Source: an uncultured beta proteobacterium (GTDB lineage: Bacteria > Pseudomonadota > Gammaproteobacteria > Burkholderiales > Burkholderiaceae_E). From it: a stretch of DNA of 64,000 nucleotides. A program made the translations under genes and the position numbers. The notes beneath the pieces are model-generated. The model had not been told where the DNA came from, ran no database searches, and worked only from the letters and a program-made list of their open reading frames with translations. Below are positions 20,895 through 30,366 of this stretch, piece after piece (the stretch's first letter is position 1; the number at the start of each line of letters is the position of its first letter). The stretch lies in contig CAIZNI010000036.1 of the NCBI GenBank assembly GCA_903934295.1, positions 1 to 64,000 of the forward strand. Direction: 5' to 3'.

Positions 20895-21071
20895 AATCTC
20901 GGGTTGCCCGACAAAGTGGCTTATGTGCGCCATGGCGGTCGGGCAAAACCATCCTCTGAACGGTAAGGACCGCATGGTGCGGTTTCGGCGAATGGCCACG
21001 GCCCGGTTGATCCGGGTCGGCAGCAAGCAGGCCAGCAAGACGCCCGGATCACGATGGCAACAGGAGCCCTC
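20895..21071 (+). promoter_or_regulatory. structured leader upstream of rplS
   Basis: The 177-base gap before rplS holds a perfect 9-bp inverted repeat (TTGCCCGAC at 20904, GTCGGGCAA at 20938), with an inner TGGC/GCCA pair. It is followed by ACCGCA-TGG-TGCGGT (20969-20983) and a CCCGG/CCGGG pair near 21002. It could be an RNA leader that regulates L19 synthesis or separates it from trmD; no known family is recognised. Confidence 0.45.
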
Positions 21072-21449
21072 ATGGACATCATCAAGCAACTCGAACAGGA
21101 AGAGATTGCCCGCCTGGGCAAGACGATTCCCGATTTCGCACCCGGCGACACCGTCATCGTCAGCGTCAACGTGGTTGAAGGCACGCGCAAGCGGGTCCAG
21201 GCCTACGAGGGCGTGGTCATCGCCAAGCGCAACCGCAGCCTGAATTCCTCGTTCATCGTCCGCAAGATGTCGTCGGGCGAAGGCGTCGAGCGAACCTTTC
21301 AGCTGTACTCGCCGCTGATCGCTTCGATCGAAGTCAAGCGCCGCGGCGACGTCCGTCGCGCCAAGCTGTACTACCTTCGCAGCCGTTCCGGCAAGTCCGC
21401 ACGGATCAAGGAAAAGCTGCCCGGCAAGTCGGCCCAGAAGGCAGGCTGA
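21072..21449 (+). CDS. rplS: 50S ribosomal protein L19
   Basis: Ribosomal protein of 125 residues located at the subunit interface. The start [12 protein letters not shown], and the [32 protein letters not shown] and [20 protein letters not shown] segments are diagnostic. The ATG at 21072 follows CAGGAG about 7 bases upstream. An in-frame ATG six codons earlier is less likely because the ribosome-binding site would be inside the gene. Confidence 0.97.
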   Translation: MDIIKQLEQEEIARLGKTIPDFAPGDTVIVSVNVVEGTRKRVQAYEGVVIAKRNRSLNSSFIVRKMSSGEGVERTFQLYSPLIASIEVKRRGDVRRAKLYYLRSRSGKSARIKEKLPGKSAQKAG

Positions 21450-21491
21450 TCCGCAGCGCGAGCCGGCCGGACGCCAGGACGTCAGCGCACG

Positions 21492-22331
21492 ATGGCTGAC
21501 CGGCCAGCCCGACCGGCTCCGCCCAGCGCGGCTCCGGCCAGCGCGCAGTCGTCCAGCGCGGCTCCGGCCAGCGCGGCTCCGGCCAGCGCGGCTCCGGCCA
21601 GCGCGGCTCCTTCCAGCGCGCAGTCTTCGGGCGCGCCCTCCTCGGGCGCCGCCTCTCCCTGGCGATCGATCGATCCGCGCCAGGTCCCCGTCATCCAACG
21701 CTACGCCGATCTCCCCGCGGTTCCGCCCGAGCGGCTGCTGCCGGACTGGTTGCGTCTGCGTGTCTCGTCGCCGCCCGTCTGGGAGCCCGAACACGCCGGC
21801 GACCGTGCGCGCGTCGAAAACCCGAACCAGCGCGCTGCGGCGGTGCTGGTGCCGCTGGTCATGCACGGCAGCGGCTTGACGGTGCTCCTCACCCAGCGAC
21901 CCCATCACATGCGCGAGCATGCCGGGCAGATCGCCTTTCCCGGCGGCCGCAGCGACGACACCGATCGCACGGCGGTCGACACCGCGCTGCGCGAGGCCTG
22001 GGAGGAAGTCGGTCTGCACCGCGACCGCATCGATGTCATCGGTCAGATGCCGGCCTATTTCACCGGCACCGGCTACCGGGTCACGCCGGTGGTTGCGCTC
22101 GTCGAGCCCGGCTTCGAACTCCGGATCGATGCCGGCGAGGTGGCCGAGGCCTTCGAGGTGCCGCTGCACTTCCTGATGAATCCGCGCCATCACGAGCGTC
22201 GCCACCTCTCGCAGGCCGGACTCGAGCGCGAATTCCTCGCGATGCCGTACAGTGCGGGAGAGCGGGAGTTCTTCATCTGGGGGGCTACCGCGGCAATGCT
22301 GCGCAACCTCTATCGCCTGCTGATGGCCTAG
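21492..22331 (+). CDS. Nudix hydrolase, CoA pyrophosphatase-like (NudL)
   Basis: Protein of 279 residues. The Nudix box lies about residues 152-174 with G-GRSDDTDRTA-REAWEEVGL, preceded by LTQRPHHMREHAGQIAFPG, the UPF0035/CoA-pyrophosphatase signature. Such enzymes cleave CoA or acyl-CoA to phosphopantetheine forms. The first 55 residues are a Ser/Ala/Pro low-complexity tract encoded by 15-bp tandem repeats, so the functional start could be downstream. It follows the rplS operon on the same strand. Confidence 0.85.
   Translation: MADRPARPAPPSAAPASAQSSSAAPASAAPASAAPASAAPSSAQSSGAPSSGAASPWRSIDPRQVPVIQRYADLPAVPPERLLPDWLRLRVSSPPVWEPEHAGDRARVENPNQRAAAVLVPLVMHGSGLTVLLTQRPHHMREHAGQIAFPGGRSDDTDRTAVDTALREAWEEVGLHRDRIDVIGQMPAYFTGTGYRVTPVVALVEPGFELRIDAGEVAEAFEVPLHFLMNPRHHERRHLSQAGLEREFLAMPYSAGEREFFIWGATAAMLRNLYRLLMA
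21526..21626 (+). repeat. 15-bp tandem repeats in the Nudix gene N-terminus
   Basis: Units close to AGCGCGGCTCCGGCC recur about five times, interspersed with two AGCGCGCAGTC(G/T)TCC variants, encoding Ala-Pro-Ala-Ser-Ala runs. The array is in frame, so copy-number changes would only lengthen or shorten the linker. Confidence 0.8.
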
Positions 22332-22432
22332 TGCGCGGCCCGGTCAACCCATGCCAGTGCCCAACGCCGTGCAGACGCCGATCTCCCGTCACCTGACCCT
22401 CACGCCGGCATCCGGCGCGTGGTGCTGATCCG

Positions 22433-23368
22433 ATGGCCTTCATCGCCCTGGTCTTTGCACTGCTGATCGAGCAGGGCCGGCCCCTGCCCGAGCGCAACTT
22501 CATTCATCACGCCATCGCCCGGGCGTCCGAGGCGGTGCACCGGGCGACCAACGCCGGCGAGCGCCAGAACGGCGTACTCGGATGGTCGCTGATCATCGGC
22601 TCGCTGTGCGCGCTGGTGGTGGCGCTGCAGTGGCTCGCGCAGTGGCTGCACCCGGTCGCGGTGTTCTGCCTGCATGTGGCGGTGCTGTACCTGACCATCG
22701 GTTTTCGGCAGTTCAGCCACGCGTTCACCGAGGTCCAGCTGGCGCTGGCGGCCGGCGATCTGGCTGGCGCGCGCCGGGTGCTGGCAACCTGGATCCACCG
22801 CGATGCTGCGCAGGCGCAATTCGCCGATGCGTCGGTCTCCGATGTCTGTCGAACCACCATCGCCCATGCGCTGCTGGCGTCGCATCGCCATGTGTTCGGC
22901 CCGCTGATCTGGTATGTCCTGCTGCCCGGCGCGGTCGGCCCGGTGCTTTACCGGGTGGCCGACATGCTGGCCCGACGCTGGGCGCAGGCCGACGAGCCCT
23001 ACGCCTGGTGGCCGCGCACTGCCTTCCGGTGGATCGACTGGCTGCCGCTGCGCATGACCGCGGTCGGGTTTGCGATCGTGGGCAACTTCGAGGACGCGGT
23101 CTATGCGTGGCGCGGAGCGGTGGCCGCCGGCACGGGTGACGATGGTCGGGCGCTGCTGCTGGCCAGCGGCGGTGGCGCGCTCGGCCTGCGGATTGCCGAC
23201 CCGGCGCTGGAAGCGCGCTGGGCCGCGCATGAACAGGGTTACGAGCCGGCGGGCATCGAGCCCGGCCCCGAGAGTCTGCGCAGCGCGGTCGGCCTCGTCT
23301 GGCGCTCGGTCGTGCTCTGGATTTCCCTGTTCGCGATGCTCAACGCCGCCAACTGGCTGGGGCGTTGA
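22433..23368 (+). CDS. CobD/CbiB-family membrane protein
   Basis: Membrane protein of 311 residues related to cobalamin biosynthesis protein CobD/CbiB. It begins MAFIALVFALLIEQGRPLPE and has hydrophobic segments near residues 50-90, 145-165 and 295-311. Segments FRQFSHAFTEVQLALAAGDL and DVCRTTIAHALLASHRHVFGPLIWY resemble the family. No other cobalamin genes are nearby; many betaproteobacteria carry this stand-alone paralogue, whose role is not established. The 3' end overlaps rsgA by 29 bases tail to tail. Confidence 0.78.
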   Translation: MAFIALVFALLIEQGRPLPERNFIHHAIARASEAVHRATNAGERQNGVLGWSLIIGSLCALVVALQWLAQWLHPVAVFCLHVAVLYLTIGFRQFSHAFTEVQLALAAGDLAGARRVLATWIHRDAAQAQFADASVSDVCRTTIAHALLASHRHVFGPLIWYVLLPGAVGPVLYRVADMLARRWAQADEPYAWWPRTAFRWIDWLPLRMTAVGFAIVGNFEDAVYAWRGAVAAGTGDDGRALLLASGGGALGLRIADPALEARWAAHEQGYEPAGIEPGPESLRSAVGLVWRSVVLWISLFAMLNAANWLGR

Positions 23369-24248
23369 CCCGCGTCTCCTCGTGCAGTTTGAGCAGCAGC
23401 GAATAGCGACGGGCATCGAAGCGGCCGTCCTGCACCGCCGCCTTGATCGCGCAGCCGGGCTCCTCGCGGTGGGTGCAGCTGTGGAATCGGCATTGGCCCA
23501 GCAGCGCCTGGCATTCCGGCATCGCGTGCAATCGCTGCGATTCGGACAGGTGCTCCAGGCCGAAGGTCTGGAAGCCGGGTGAGTCGATGATGCGGCCGGT
23601 CATCGGCGCGGGCAGCTGAAACAGCCGGGTGAAGGTGGTGGTGTGGCGACCGGAGGCCAGCGCGATCGAGATTTCCTGGGTGCGCAGGTTGGCATCCGGG
23701 ATCAGGCAGTTGACCAGCGTCGACTTGCCCATGCCCGACTGGCCCAGCAGCAGGGTCGTCTTGCCCGCCAGCCAGGGCGTCATCAGCGCGACAGTTCCTT
23801 CCGGATCGGCGCCCGCGCTGCACTCGAGCACCTCATAGCCCAGCGACCGGTAGAGCGCGATCCGTGGCTCGATCGCAGCGCGCTGGGGGCCGAGGTCGCT
23901 CTTGTTCACCAGCAAGGCCACCGGCAGGTCCTGCGTGCGGGCTTCGATCAGCACCCGCGACAACAGGTCGTCCGAGAACGGGGGGGAAGGCGCGATCACC
24001 ACCGCCGCCTGATCCAGGTTGGCGGCCAGCGACTTGGCGCGCCAGGCGTCGCTGCGCTGGATGCGGTTGCGCCGTGGCAGTACCTCCTCGATCACCGCCT
24101 GCCCGGCGCCGAGTTCCTCGATGCGGACCCGGTCGCCCACCGTGATGTCGCTCTTGCGGCCGCGGGTGACGGCTGCCAGCGAGCGCAGATCGTCGGTCAG
24201 CACCAGCAGGCGATGCCCGTGCCGGGCCTCGACCGTGGCTTCGATCAT
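23340..24248 (-). CDS. rsgA: ribosome small subunit-dependent GTPase A
   Basis: Circularly permuted GTPase of 302 residues that checks late 30S maturation. Motifs appear in permuted order: NKSD (G4) near 115, GQSGMGKS (G1) near 169 and DSPGF (G3) near 222, after an N-terminal OB fold. A C-terminal zinc motif (Cys246, Cys253, Cys258/His260, Cys266) is intact. The ATG at 24248 (MIEATVEARHGH) matches the family start; a GTG three codons upstream is possible. Confidence 0.95.
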   Translation of the reverse strand: MIEATVEARHGHRLLVLTDDLRSLAAVTRGRKSDITVGDRVRIEELGAGQAVIEEVLPRRNRIQRSDAWRAKSLAANLDQAAVVIAPSPPFSDDLLSRVLIEARTQDLPVALLVNKSDLGPQRAAIEPRIALYRSLGYEVLECSAGADPEGTVALMTPWLAGKTTLLLGQSGMGKSTLVNCLIPDANLRTQEISIALASGRHTTTFTRLFQLPAPMTGRIIDSPGFQTFGLEHLSESQRLHAMPECQALLGQCRFHSCTHREEPGCAIKAAVQDGRFDARRYSLLLKLHEETRVNAPASWRR

Positions 24249-24278
24249 CGGTGGCACCCGGGGTGGCGCATCGGGTGG

Positions 24279-24629
24279 CTAGCTCGCACGCGCGAACACC
24301 GCGTCGGCGCGCGCGGCGCAGATGAAATCATTCTCGGAAATGCCGCCCACCGAGTGGGTGTTCCAGCGCACCAGGCAGCGGTTGTAGCCGACGACCAGCT
24401 CGGGGTGGTGGTCCTGCGCATGAACGATCCAGGCCAGCGCGTTCACGAAGGCGATCGTCTGGTAGTAGTCGCGAAACGCATAGCTGCGCTCGATCGCCCC
24501 GTCGCGCAGGCTCCACCCGGGCAGCACGGCGAGCTGCGCCGCGATCTCGGTGTCGGCACAGGCGCGCCCGTCTTCCAGCGCGCGGCAACTTCGTTCCAGC
24601 AACTGCTGGCGGGTGAACACGGGTTTCAT
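24279..24629 (-). CDS. 4a-hydroxytetrahydrobiopterin dehydratase
   Basis: Pterin-4a-carbinolamine dehydratase of 116 residues that recycles the pterin cofactor of aromatic hydroxylases. The active-site segment AQDHHPELVVGYNRCLVRW then NTHSVGGIS is typical, with the HH pair and the later His expected in catalysis. No phenylalanine hydroxylase gene is adjacent. It lies between rsgA and an M48 peptidase, all on the minus strand with short gaps, so they may be co-transcribed. Confidence 0.92.
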   Translation of the reverse strand: MKPVFTRQQLLERSCRALEDGRACADTEIAAQLAVLPGWSLRDGAIERSYAFRDYYQTIAFVNALAWIVHAQDHHPELVVGYNRCLVRWNTHSVGGISENDFICAARADAVFARAS

Positions 24630-24648
24630 GGGTGTGGCGGTCCTGGTC

Positions 24649-25953
24649 TCAGGTGGGCTGGGGGGCGGAACCGCTCAGGGGGGCCGATCCGTTGGCGGCC
24701 CAGGCGGCCAGCCGTCCGACCCGTATCGCGGCGGGCGGATGCGAGTCATAGAACGCCGAGTGCAGCGGGTCGGGCGTCAGGGTCGATGCGTTGTCCTCGT
24801 ACAGTTTGACGAGCGCCGAGACCAGATCGGCGGCGCTGCTGTGCTGCGCCGCGAACTGGTCGGCCTCGAACTCATGGCGCCGGGAAGCCAGGCTGGCCAG
24901 CGGCTGCATCGCAAAGGAGAACACCGGGATGGCCAGGAAGAACAGCACCAGCGCGACCGCCTGGGTGTCGGCCATCGGAGTGATGCCCAGGCCCTGGTAG
25001 AACCAGCCGCGGCCGGCCAGCCAGGCCAGCAGCCACAGCCCGGCCGCGCTGATCAGAAAGCTCACCAGCATCCGTTTGGTGATGTGCCGGCGCCGGAAAT
25101 GTCCGAGTTCGTGTGCCAGCACCGCCTCGACTTCCTCGCCGTTCAGCCGGTTGAGCAGGGTATCGAAGAACACGATCCGCTTGGCCCGGCCCAGACCGGT
25201 GAAATAGGCGTTGCCGTGGGCGGACCGGCGGCTGCCGTCCATCACGAACAGCCCGCGCGAGGTGAATCCGCAGCGCTGCAGGAGTGCTTCGACCCGCTCG
25301 CGAATCGGCCCCTGGGGCATGGGTTCGAACTTGTTGAACAGGGGGGCGATCACCGTCGGATAGAGCACCAGCACCGCTAGGTTGAATCCCACCCACAGCA
25401 GCCAGGCCCACAGCCACCACGCCGGACCGGCCGAGCGCATCAGCGCGAGAATCGCGGCCAGCAGCGGCACGCCCAGGATCAGGCTGACCGCGAATCCCTT
25501 GGCCAGGTCGGAGAGCCACAGACGCGGCGTCATCCGGTTGAAACCGAATTTCTCCTCGAGGCGGAACTGGCGATACCAGGACAGCGGCAGGTCGATGATC
25601 GAACCGATGAGCGCCACCAGCAGCACGAAGCCCAGCGGGCGCAGCCATTCGCTGTCGGGCAGCAGCGTGAGCATCGCCGAGTGCAGCCACTGCAGGCCGC
25701 CCAGCAGGGTGAACCCGAGCAGGACCGCGGTGCTCAGCGCCAGCTCCATCAGCCCCAGCCGGGTCCGCGCGATGGTGTAGTCGGCGGCGCGCTGATGCGC
25801 GGTGAGCGACACCCGTTCGCTGAACGCCGTCGGTACCGCGTCGCGGTGCCGCGCGACATGGCGAATCTGACGGCTGGCGAGCCAGAAGCGCAATGCGATC
25901 GACGCCACGATGGCGGCGGCGAAGACCAGGCTGAAAACGAGGGATGCGGTCAC
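24649..25953 (-). CDS. M48-family (Ste24-like) membrane metalloprotease
   Basis: Integral-membrane zinc protease of about 434 residues. The zinc motif HELGHF lies near residue 283 and the third ligand is the Glu of FEADQFAA further on. Several transmembrane segments occur before and after it, as in CAAX-protease Ste24 homologues. A GTG at 25953 (reading MTASLVFSLVFAAAIVASIA) is chosen because it places a transmembrane helix at the N-terminus and has GAAAGA upstream; a GTG at 26019 would add 22 unlikely residues. The physiological substrate is unknown, possibly misfolded membrane proteins. Confidence 0.88.
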   Translation of the reverse strand: MTASLVFSLVFAAAIVASIALRFWLASRQIRHVARHRDAVPTAFSERVSLTAHQRAADYTIARTRLGLMELALSTAVLLGFTLLGGLQWLHSAMLTLLPDSEWLRPLGFVLLVALIGSIIDLPLSWYRQFRLEEKFGFNRMTPRLWLSDLAKGFAVSLILGVPLLAAILALMRSAGPAWWLWAWLLWVGFNLAVLVLYPTVIAPLFNKFEPMPQGPIRERVEALLQRCGFTSRGLFVMDGSRRSAHGNAYFTGLGRAKRIVFFDTLLNRLNGEEVEAVLAHELGHFRRRHITKRMLVSFLISAAGLWLLAWLAGRGWFYQGLGITPMADTQAVALVLFFLAIPVFSFAMQPLASLASRRHEFEADQFAAQHSSAADLVSALVKLYEDNASTLTPDPLHSAFYDSHPPAAIRVGRLAAWAANGSAPLSGSAPQPT

Positions 25954-26195
25954 GGGCGCGGTCTTTCGGGGGCAACGCAGGGAGGGGTCTCTGGGGACGC
26001 CGGCCGTCGGCGTTCGCACCAGCGGACCCGGGGGCGCAACCGCCGGCGGGCGGGGAGAGCCGACCCAGACGCGGCGGATTCGGGCCCGAAGTCGCTCGCA
26101 TCGGGCATCGGGAGTCTCGCTGGCGCGATCCGGAACGGGATTGCTGACGGCGACGAAAATCGGGCGCTGGCGGGAATGTGCCAGAATTCCAGATT

Positions 26196-26798
26196 ATGAC
26201 ACAGACCCCTGAACCCGCCGCCGCCCCGCCCACTCCCCAGCCCGGTCGTCCGGACGAGACCCGACTCGTCTGGGTCGACATGGAAATGACCGGCCTGCGG
26301 CCCGACATCGACCGGATCATCGAGGTCGCGGCAGTCGTCACCGACGGCGACCTGAACATCCTGGCCGAGAGCCCCGCGTTCGCGGTCCATCAGCCCGACG
26401 ATGTTCTTGACGCGATGGACCAGTGGAACAAGTCGACCCATGGGCGCTCCGGACTGATCGACCGGGTGCGGGCCTCCCGCGACAACGAGGCCGATGTCGA
26501 GCGCGCGCTGCTGGCGTTCCTGGCGCCCTGGGTGCCGGTCGCCAAGACCCCCATGTGCGGCAATTCGATCGGCCAGGACCGCCGCTTCATGGCCCGCTAC
26601 ATGCCGCAGCTCGAGGCCTGGTTCCACTACCGCAATCTCGATGTCAGCACCCTGAAGGAGCTGTGCCGGCGCTGGGCACCGGCGGTGGCGCGCGGTTTCG
26701 TCAAGCGCAGCGCCCACACCGCGCTGGCCGACATTCACGAGTCGATCGACGAGCTGCGCTACTACCGCACCCATTTCATCGGCGCCACTCGCGTCTGA
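26196..26798 (+). CDS. orn: oligoribonuclease
   Basis: DEDDh 3'-5' exoribonuclease of 200 residues that degrades short oligoribonucleotides, including pGpG from c-di-GMP turnover. Exo motifs: WVDMEMTGL (Exo I Asp/Glu), [16 protein letters not shown] (Exo II) and [15 protein letters not shown] (Exo III with His and Asp). The ATG at 26196 is preferred; an in-frame start six codons earlier is possible. An extra 20-residue Pro-rich N-terminus precedes the family domain. The 3' end overlaps the convergent MATE gene by 23 bases. Confidence 0.95.
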   Translation: MTQTPEPAAAPPTPQPGRPDETRLVWVDMEMTGLRPDIDRIIEVAAVVTDGDLNILAESPAFAVHQPDDVLDAMDQWNKSTHGRSGLIDRVRASRDNEADVERALLAFLAPWVPVAKTPMCGNSIGQDRRFMARYMPQLEAWFHYRNLDVSTLKELCRRWAPAVARGFVKRSAHTALADIHESIDELRYYRTHFIGATRV

Positions 26799-28122
26799 GC
26801 ACCAGCGCCAGGCCGACGCTGGCCAGCGCGAGGCCGACCACGCCGGCGACCCAGAAGCCCAGCGCACCGGTCTGGGTGCCGTGCAACCCGCCCCACGCCC
26901 CGGCCGGGTCGGCGCTGATCGTGAGCAGCCACCCGCCGCCCAGGCCGACGCCCCACATCGAGAGCACGCAGACCGCCATCGGCAGGGTGGTGATCTTGTA
27001 GGCGCGCAGGATGAAACCGATCTGGGTCTGCAGGCTGTCGAAGAACAGGAACAGCGCCAGCGCGGCCAGCAGCGGCAGTGTGGCGGCGATCACCGCGCTG
27101 TCGCTCGTGTAGGCGGCGGCGATCGGTCCGCGCAGCGACCACAGTGCCAGGCCGGTCAGGCCGGACAGGACGACGGCGATCCGGATGCCGCTCATCGCGA
27201 TCGCGCGCGCGCGCAGCGGATCACCGGCGCCGATCGATTGCGCCACCAGCGTGCTGGTCGCGTTGGCGATCGCCAACGCCAGCATGTAGGCCACCCCGGT
27301 CAGATTCGCGGTGATCTGGTGGCTGGCCAGCGCGGTGGTGCCGAACCGGGCGACGAAGATCGCCATGAAAGTGAATGACGTGACCTCGATCAGGTAGGTG
27401 GCGCCGATCGGGATGCCCAGGCGCAGCAGTTCGGCCATCGCGCCGGCCCGTGGCGCCACCGGATGGCGCAGCGCGAAGCGGCGATAGCCCGTGTCGCGCA
27501 GCAGCCAGATCAGGGCGATTGCCACGCTGACCCAGGCGATCAGCGCAGTGGCCATGCCGCAGCCCGCCCCGCCCATCGCCGGCAGGCCCAGCGTGGCATT
27601 GCCGTGCATGAACAGCAGGTTGAGCGGGAACTTGGCGGCCACGCCCAGCAGGTTGATCACCATCACCACCTTGGGCCGGGAGATGGCGGTGTTCAGGGCA
27701 TAGAAGCAGCGAAACAGCAGCGCGGCCGGCACGCCCACCGCGGTGGCCAGCAGGTAGGCATCGACCTGTGCGGCCAGTTCGGGCGGGGCGCCCGACAGCG
27801 CCAGCCAGGGAGTCGACCAGGCCAGCGCGATGAAGCCCGGCACCGAGAGCGCGAGGGCCACCCACACCGACTGCCAGAACGAGGCGCCGATCTCGTGAAA
27901 ACGCCCGGCGCCGAAGTGCTGGGCGGCGATCGGGGTGAGCGCGAGCAGCACGCCCATCAGCGACACATAGACGCTGATGTAGATGCTGGCGCCGAGCCCG
28001 ACCGCGGCCAGGTCGCGCGCCGACAGCTGCCCCGCCATCACGGTGTCGATCACGCCGCTGGCCATGACCGCCAGTTGCCCGATGAACACCGGCCACGCGA
28101 GCCGCAGGATGTCGGCGCGCAT
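26776..28122 (-). CDS. MATE-family efflux transporter (NorM-like)
   Basis: Multidrug and toxin extrusion antiporter of 448 residues with about 12 transmembrane segments. The N-terminus [20 protein letters not shown] with [16 protein letters not shown] is the MatE signature, repeated in the second half ([19 protein letters not shown]). The start codon overlaps the stop of the upstream glycosyltransferase gene, so the two are translationally coupled. Substrate unknown. Confidence 0.9.
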   Translation of the reverse strand: MRADILRLAWPVFIGQLAVMASGVIDTVMAGQLSARDLAAVGLGASIYISVYVSLMGVLLALTPIAAQHFGAGRFHEIGASFWQSVWVALALSVPGFIALAWSTPWLALSGAPPELAAQVDAYLLATAVGVPAALLFRCFYALNTAISRPKVVMVINLLGVAAKFPLNLLFMHGNATLGLPAMGGAGCGMATALIAWVSVAIALIWLLRDTGYRRFALRHPVAPRAGAMAELLRLGIPIGATYLIEVTSFTFMAIFVARFGTTALASHQITANLTGVAYMLALAIANATSTLVAQSIGAGDPLRARAIAMSGIRIAVVLSGLTGLALWSLRGPIAAAYTSDSAVIAATLPLLAALALFLFFDSLQTQIGFILRAYKITTLPMAVCVLSMWGVGLGGGWLLTISADPAGAWGGLHGTQTGALGFWVAGVVGLALASVGLALVLRREWRR

Positions 28123-29825
28123 CAGGGGCGCCGGTACAGACGGAGCACTTCATCGATGTCCCGGGGGCGCGCGCCCTCCCAGACAAGCGACCAGCCGGCT
28201 ATCGGCGCGGGGGCGTGGCGCGCCTGTTCGCCGGTGTGCTGGATCAGCCGCCAGCGGCAATCGTCGGTCTCGCCCGTCATGGCGAATCCGCCGAAATACT
28301 GGAGTGCCGCGCGCTGGGCCGCGCCCACCGCGCGGGTGGCGACGCAACCGGTGCCGGGCGGCAGTTGTGCGGCCAACTGCTGGCCGAGCTCGCGGTAGGT
28401 GTTGCGGTGGTTGAAGGCGGGCAACCAGAGCGTCATCAGCAGCAGCCAGGTCAGCACCAGCCCGCCGCACGACAGCGCCACCGGTCGCCACAGCGTGGGC
28501 GGGTGGCGCGCCAGTCGCCAGCGCACCAGTGCCAGCCAGGCCAGGGTTGCCGCCAGCCCGATCAGCAGATCGGCGGGTGCCCATCGGGGAATGAATCCGG
28601 GCGATGCGGCGGCCGCGCCGCGCGCCATCGGGGCCGGGAAACCGGTCATCAGCGCGAGCCAGTAACCCCAGACCACCGCTCCGATCACGCTGTAGGTCAT
28701 GACCGCGAACCAGTCGATCAGGCTGGTCACCGAGCGGCGCAGGGTGGGCAGACCGATCGCCGCCAGCATGGCCAGCGCGACCGCCATCAGCGGGATCTGA
28801 CTTTCGGGGGTGTGCGAACCCTGCACCGCCGCCAGGCTCAGTGCAGCCAGCGTCGTCAGCGGCAGCGCCACCGCGGGCTCGTCGAGCCGGCCCCGCCAGC
28901 GCACCACCACCCACAGCGCGATCGGCCAGGCGGGCCAGAAATACCAGGGCAGGGTACGTCCGTAGTAGGCCAGTCCTTGCGGGTCGAATCCGGTCAGCTG
29001 CCCGCGATTCCAGGCCAGCCATTGCTGCAGGTGTTCGGTAGCGCCCGGCAGTCCCGAGAAGGCCAGTGCCAGTGGCCAGGCCAGGCCGAGCGCCACCGCC
29101 AGTGGCAGGGCGATCGCCAGCCAGCGGCGCGCGATCAGTCGATAGGACTGCGAAACCAGGGGCAGGACCAGCGCGACCGCCGTCAGCGCAGCGGCCGGCA
29201 GCAGGCCACGCGTCAGGACGGTGGCGGCCAGCGCCAGGCCGGTGGCCAGCCCGCCGGCGACCGGACGTTCCAGCGCGAGTGCCGAGCCGAACAGAAAGAG
29301 CGCCGCCCAGACCACCTGTGCTGCCTCGGCGCTGGTTTCATGGAGCCGCGCGATGATGCCGATCGTTCCCATCAGCACCAGCAGCGCCGAGTCGGCGACC
29401 GCCCGGCCGAAATCGACCGGATTGGCGCGGGCATCGAAAGGGTCGGCCGGCTGAACGCCCGGCCGTGCCGCCAGCCAGTAGGTGGCGTACCAGAGAAAGG
29501 CGAACAGCAGCGTGAGCCCGGCCATCGCGGCCAGTTGCATCGCCACATGGCCCGGCAGCCAGGGCAGCAGACGGATCGCCAGCGCGCCGAACCAGAAGGG
29601 CAGGGGCCCTTCCTCGACACTCGGGATCCCCGCGATGCCGGGCATCAGCCATTGCGCGGCGCCGCCCTGCGCCATCGTCCAGGCGACCCCGAATCCGGCG
29701 GCATCGTCGAAGCGCCAGGGGTCGCGCCCGATCAGCCCCGGCACGGTGTAGAGCAGGCAAAGCAGCCACAGCCCCCATCGGGGCAGCTTCCCGGCCTGCA
29801 GCTCGGTCACCAGGAATGGGCGCAT
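28122..29825 (-). CDS. ArnT/PMT-like membrane glycosyltransferase
   Basis: Polytopic membrane protein of 567 residues. It has the GT-C layout: an N-terminal helix, then GRDPWRFDDAAGFGVAWTMA with the acidic motif in the first periplasmic loop, followed by ten or more helices and a soluble C-terminal part (LAAQLPPGTGCVATRAVG). GT-C enzymes use polyprenyl-phosphate sugars to modify lipid A or proteins. The acceptor cannot be told from sequence. The last base overlaps the start of the MATE gene. Confidence 0.8.
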   Translation of the reverse strand: MRPFLVTELQAGKLPRWGLWLLCLLYTVPGLIGRDPWRFDDAAGFGVAWTMAQGGAAQWLMPGIAGIPSVEEGPLPFWFGALAIRLLPWLPGHVAMQLAAMAGLTLLFAFLWYATYWLAARPGVQPADPFDARANPVDFGRAVADSALLVLMGTIGIIARLHETSAEAAQVVWAALFLFGSALALERPVAGGLATGLALAATVLTRGLLPAAALTAVALVLPLVSQSYRLIARRWLAIALPLAVALGLAWPLALAFSGLPGATEHLQQWLAWNRGQLTGFDPQGLAYYGRTLPWYFWPAWPIALWVVVRWRGRLDEPAVALPLTTLAALSLAAVQGSHTPESQIPLMAVALAMLAAIGLPTLRRSVTSLIDWFAVMTYSVIGAVVWGYWLALMTGFPAPMARGAAAASPGFIPRWAPADLLIGLAATLAWLALVRWRLARHPPTLWRPVALSCGGLVLTWLLLMTLWLPAFNHRNTYRELGQQLAAQLPPGTGCVATRAVGAAQRAALQYFGGFAMTGETDDCRWRLIQHTGEQARHAPAPIAGWSLVWEGARPRDIDEVLRLYRRP

Positions 29826-29869
29826 CAGGACGGATCCGGGAGGGCGTCGCCAGGCGCGGCGAAGACATG

Positions 29870-29894
29870 AAAAAAGGCAGCCCCAGGCTGCCTT
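29870..29894 (-). terminator. Rho-independent terminator of rpmE2
   Basis: Read on the minus strand: AAGGCAGCC-TGG-GGCTGCCTT followed by a T run. This is a 9-bp perfect stem (29874-29882 with 29886-29894) with a 3-base loop, located 60 bases after the rpmE2 stop and before the glycosyltransferase gene. Confidence 0.85.
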
Positions 29895-29953
29895 GATGTG
29901 CTTTCCTGCTCAGGAGCCGGCGCAGGGGGGGTTATCCCCGTGCCGGCTGATCC

Positions 29954-30214
29954 TCAGGCGGCGGTCTTGGGCGTGCGCGAGAATTTCTGGCGGAATTTCT
30001 CGACCCGGCCGGTCTCGCTGATGCGCTGCTGGGCGCCGGTGTAGAACGGATGCGACTCGGAGGTCACGTCGAGCTTCATCAGCGGGTATTCCTTGCCGTC
30101 TTCCATCTTGATCGTCTCGCGCGAATGCAAGGTGGAGCGGGTGATGAACTTGAACCCCGACGACATGTCCTGGAACACGACCTCGCGGTAATTGGGGTGA
30201 GCGCCTTCTTTCAT
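29954..30214 (-). CDS. rpmE2: 50S ribosomal protein L31 type B
   Basis: L31 paralogue of 86 residues. The start [20 protein letters not shown] and the [21 protein letters not shown] and [11 protein letters not shown] segments are those of type B. It has no cysteine, so it is the zinc-free form; this paralogue often replaces zinc-binding L31 under zinc limitation and is often Zur-controlled. The ATG at 30214 has AAGGA six bases upstream; an ATG two codons earlier would abut that site. It is transcribed alone, with a terminator downstream. Confidence 0.96.
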   Translation of the reverse strand: MKEGAHPNYREVVFQDMSSGFKFITRSTLHSRETIKMEDGKEYPLMKLDVTSESHPFYTGAQQRISETGRVEKFRQKFSRTPKTAA

Positions 30215-30262
30215 GGTCATTCCTTGTTGTTGCGTTGACCGCCCCGCGCCGGCACGACTCAG

Positions 30263-30288
30263 TAAGGGCGAATTTTTAAGGGCGAATT
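30263..30288. repeat. direct repeat upstream of rpmE2
   Basis: TAAGGGCGAATT occurs at 30263-30274 and 30277-30288, a 14-bp period, in an AT-richer island between rpmE2 and rho. On the minus strand the repeats overlie a plausible rpmE2 promoter region (TTGAAG, 18 bases, TTAAAA). A regulator-binding role is possible but unproven. Confidence 0.5.
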
Positions 30289-30366
30289 CAAGTGAGCCTT
30301 CAATTATGGCATCCCGGGCATCGTCCGGGCAAGCGCGCCGGCCGTTTCGTCGGGACGCGGCCAGAC

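Noticed and set aside
21490-21690. Minus-strand pentapeptide-repeat-like translation (A-G-A-A-L units)
   Set aside because: It is the antisense of in-frame 15-bp repeats in the Nudix gene; the plus-strand gene has a clear Nudix domain.
30261-30290. AAGGGCGAATTC resembles the flank of a common TA-cloning vector
   Set aside because: Surrounding sequence continues smoothly between rpmE2 and rho and no other vector sequence is present; chance similarity is more likely.
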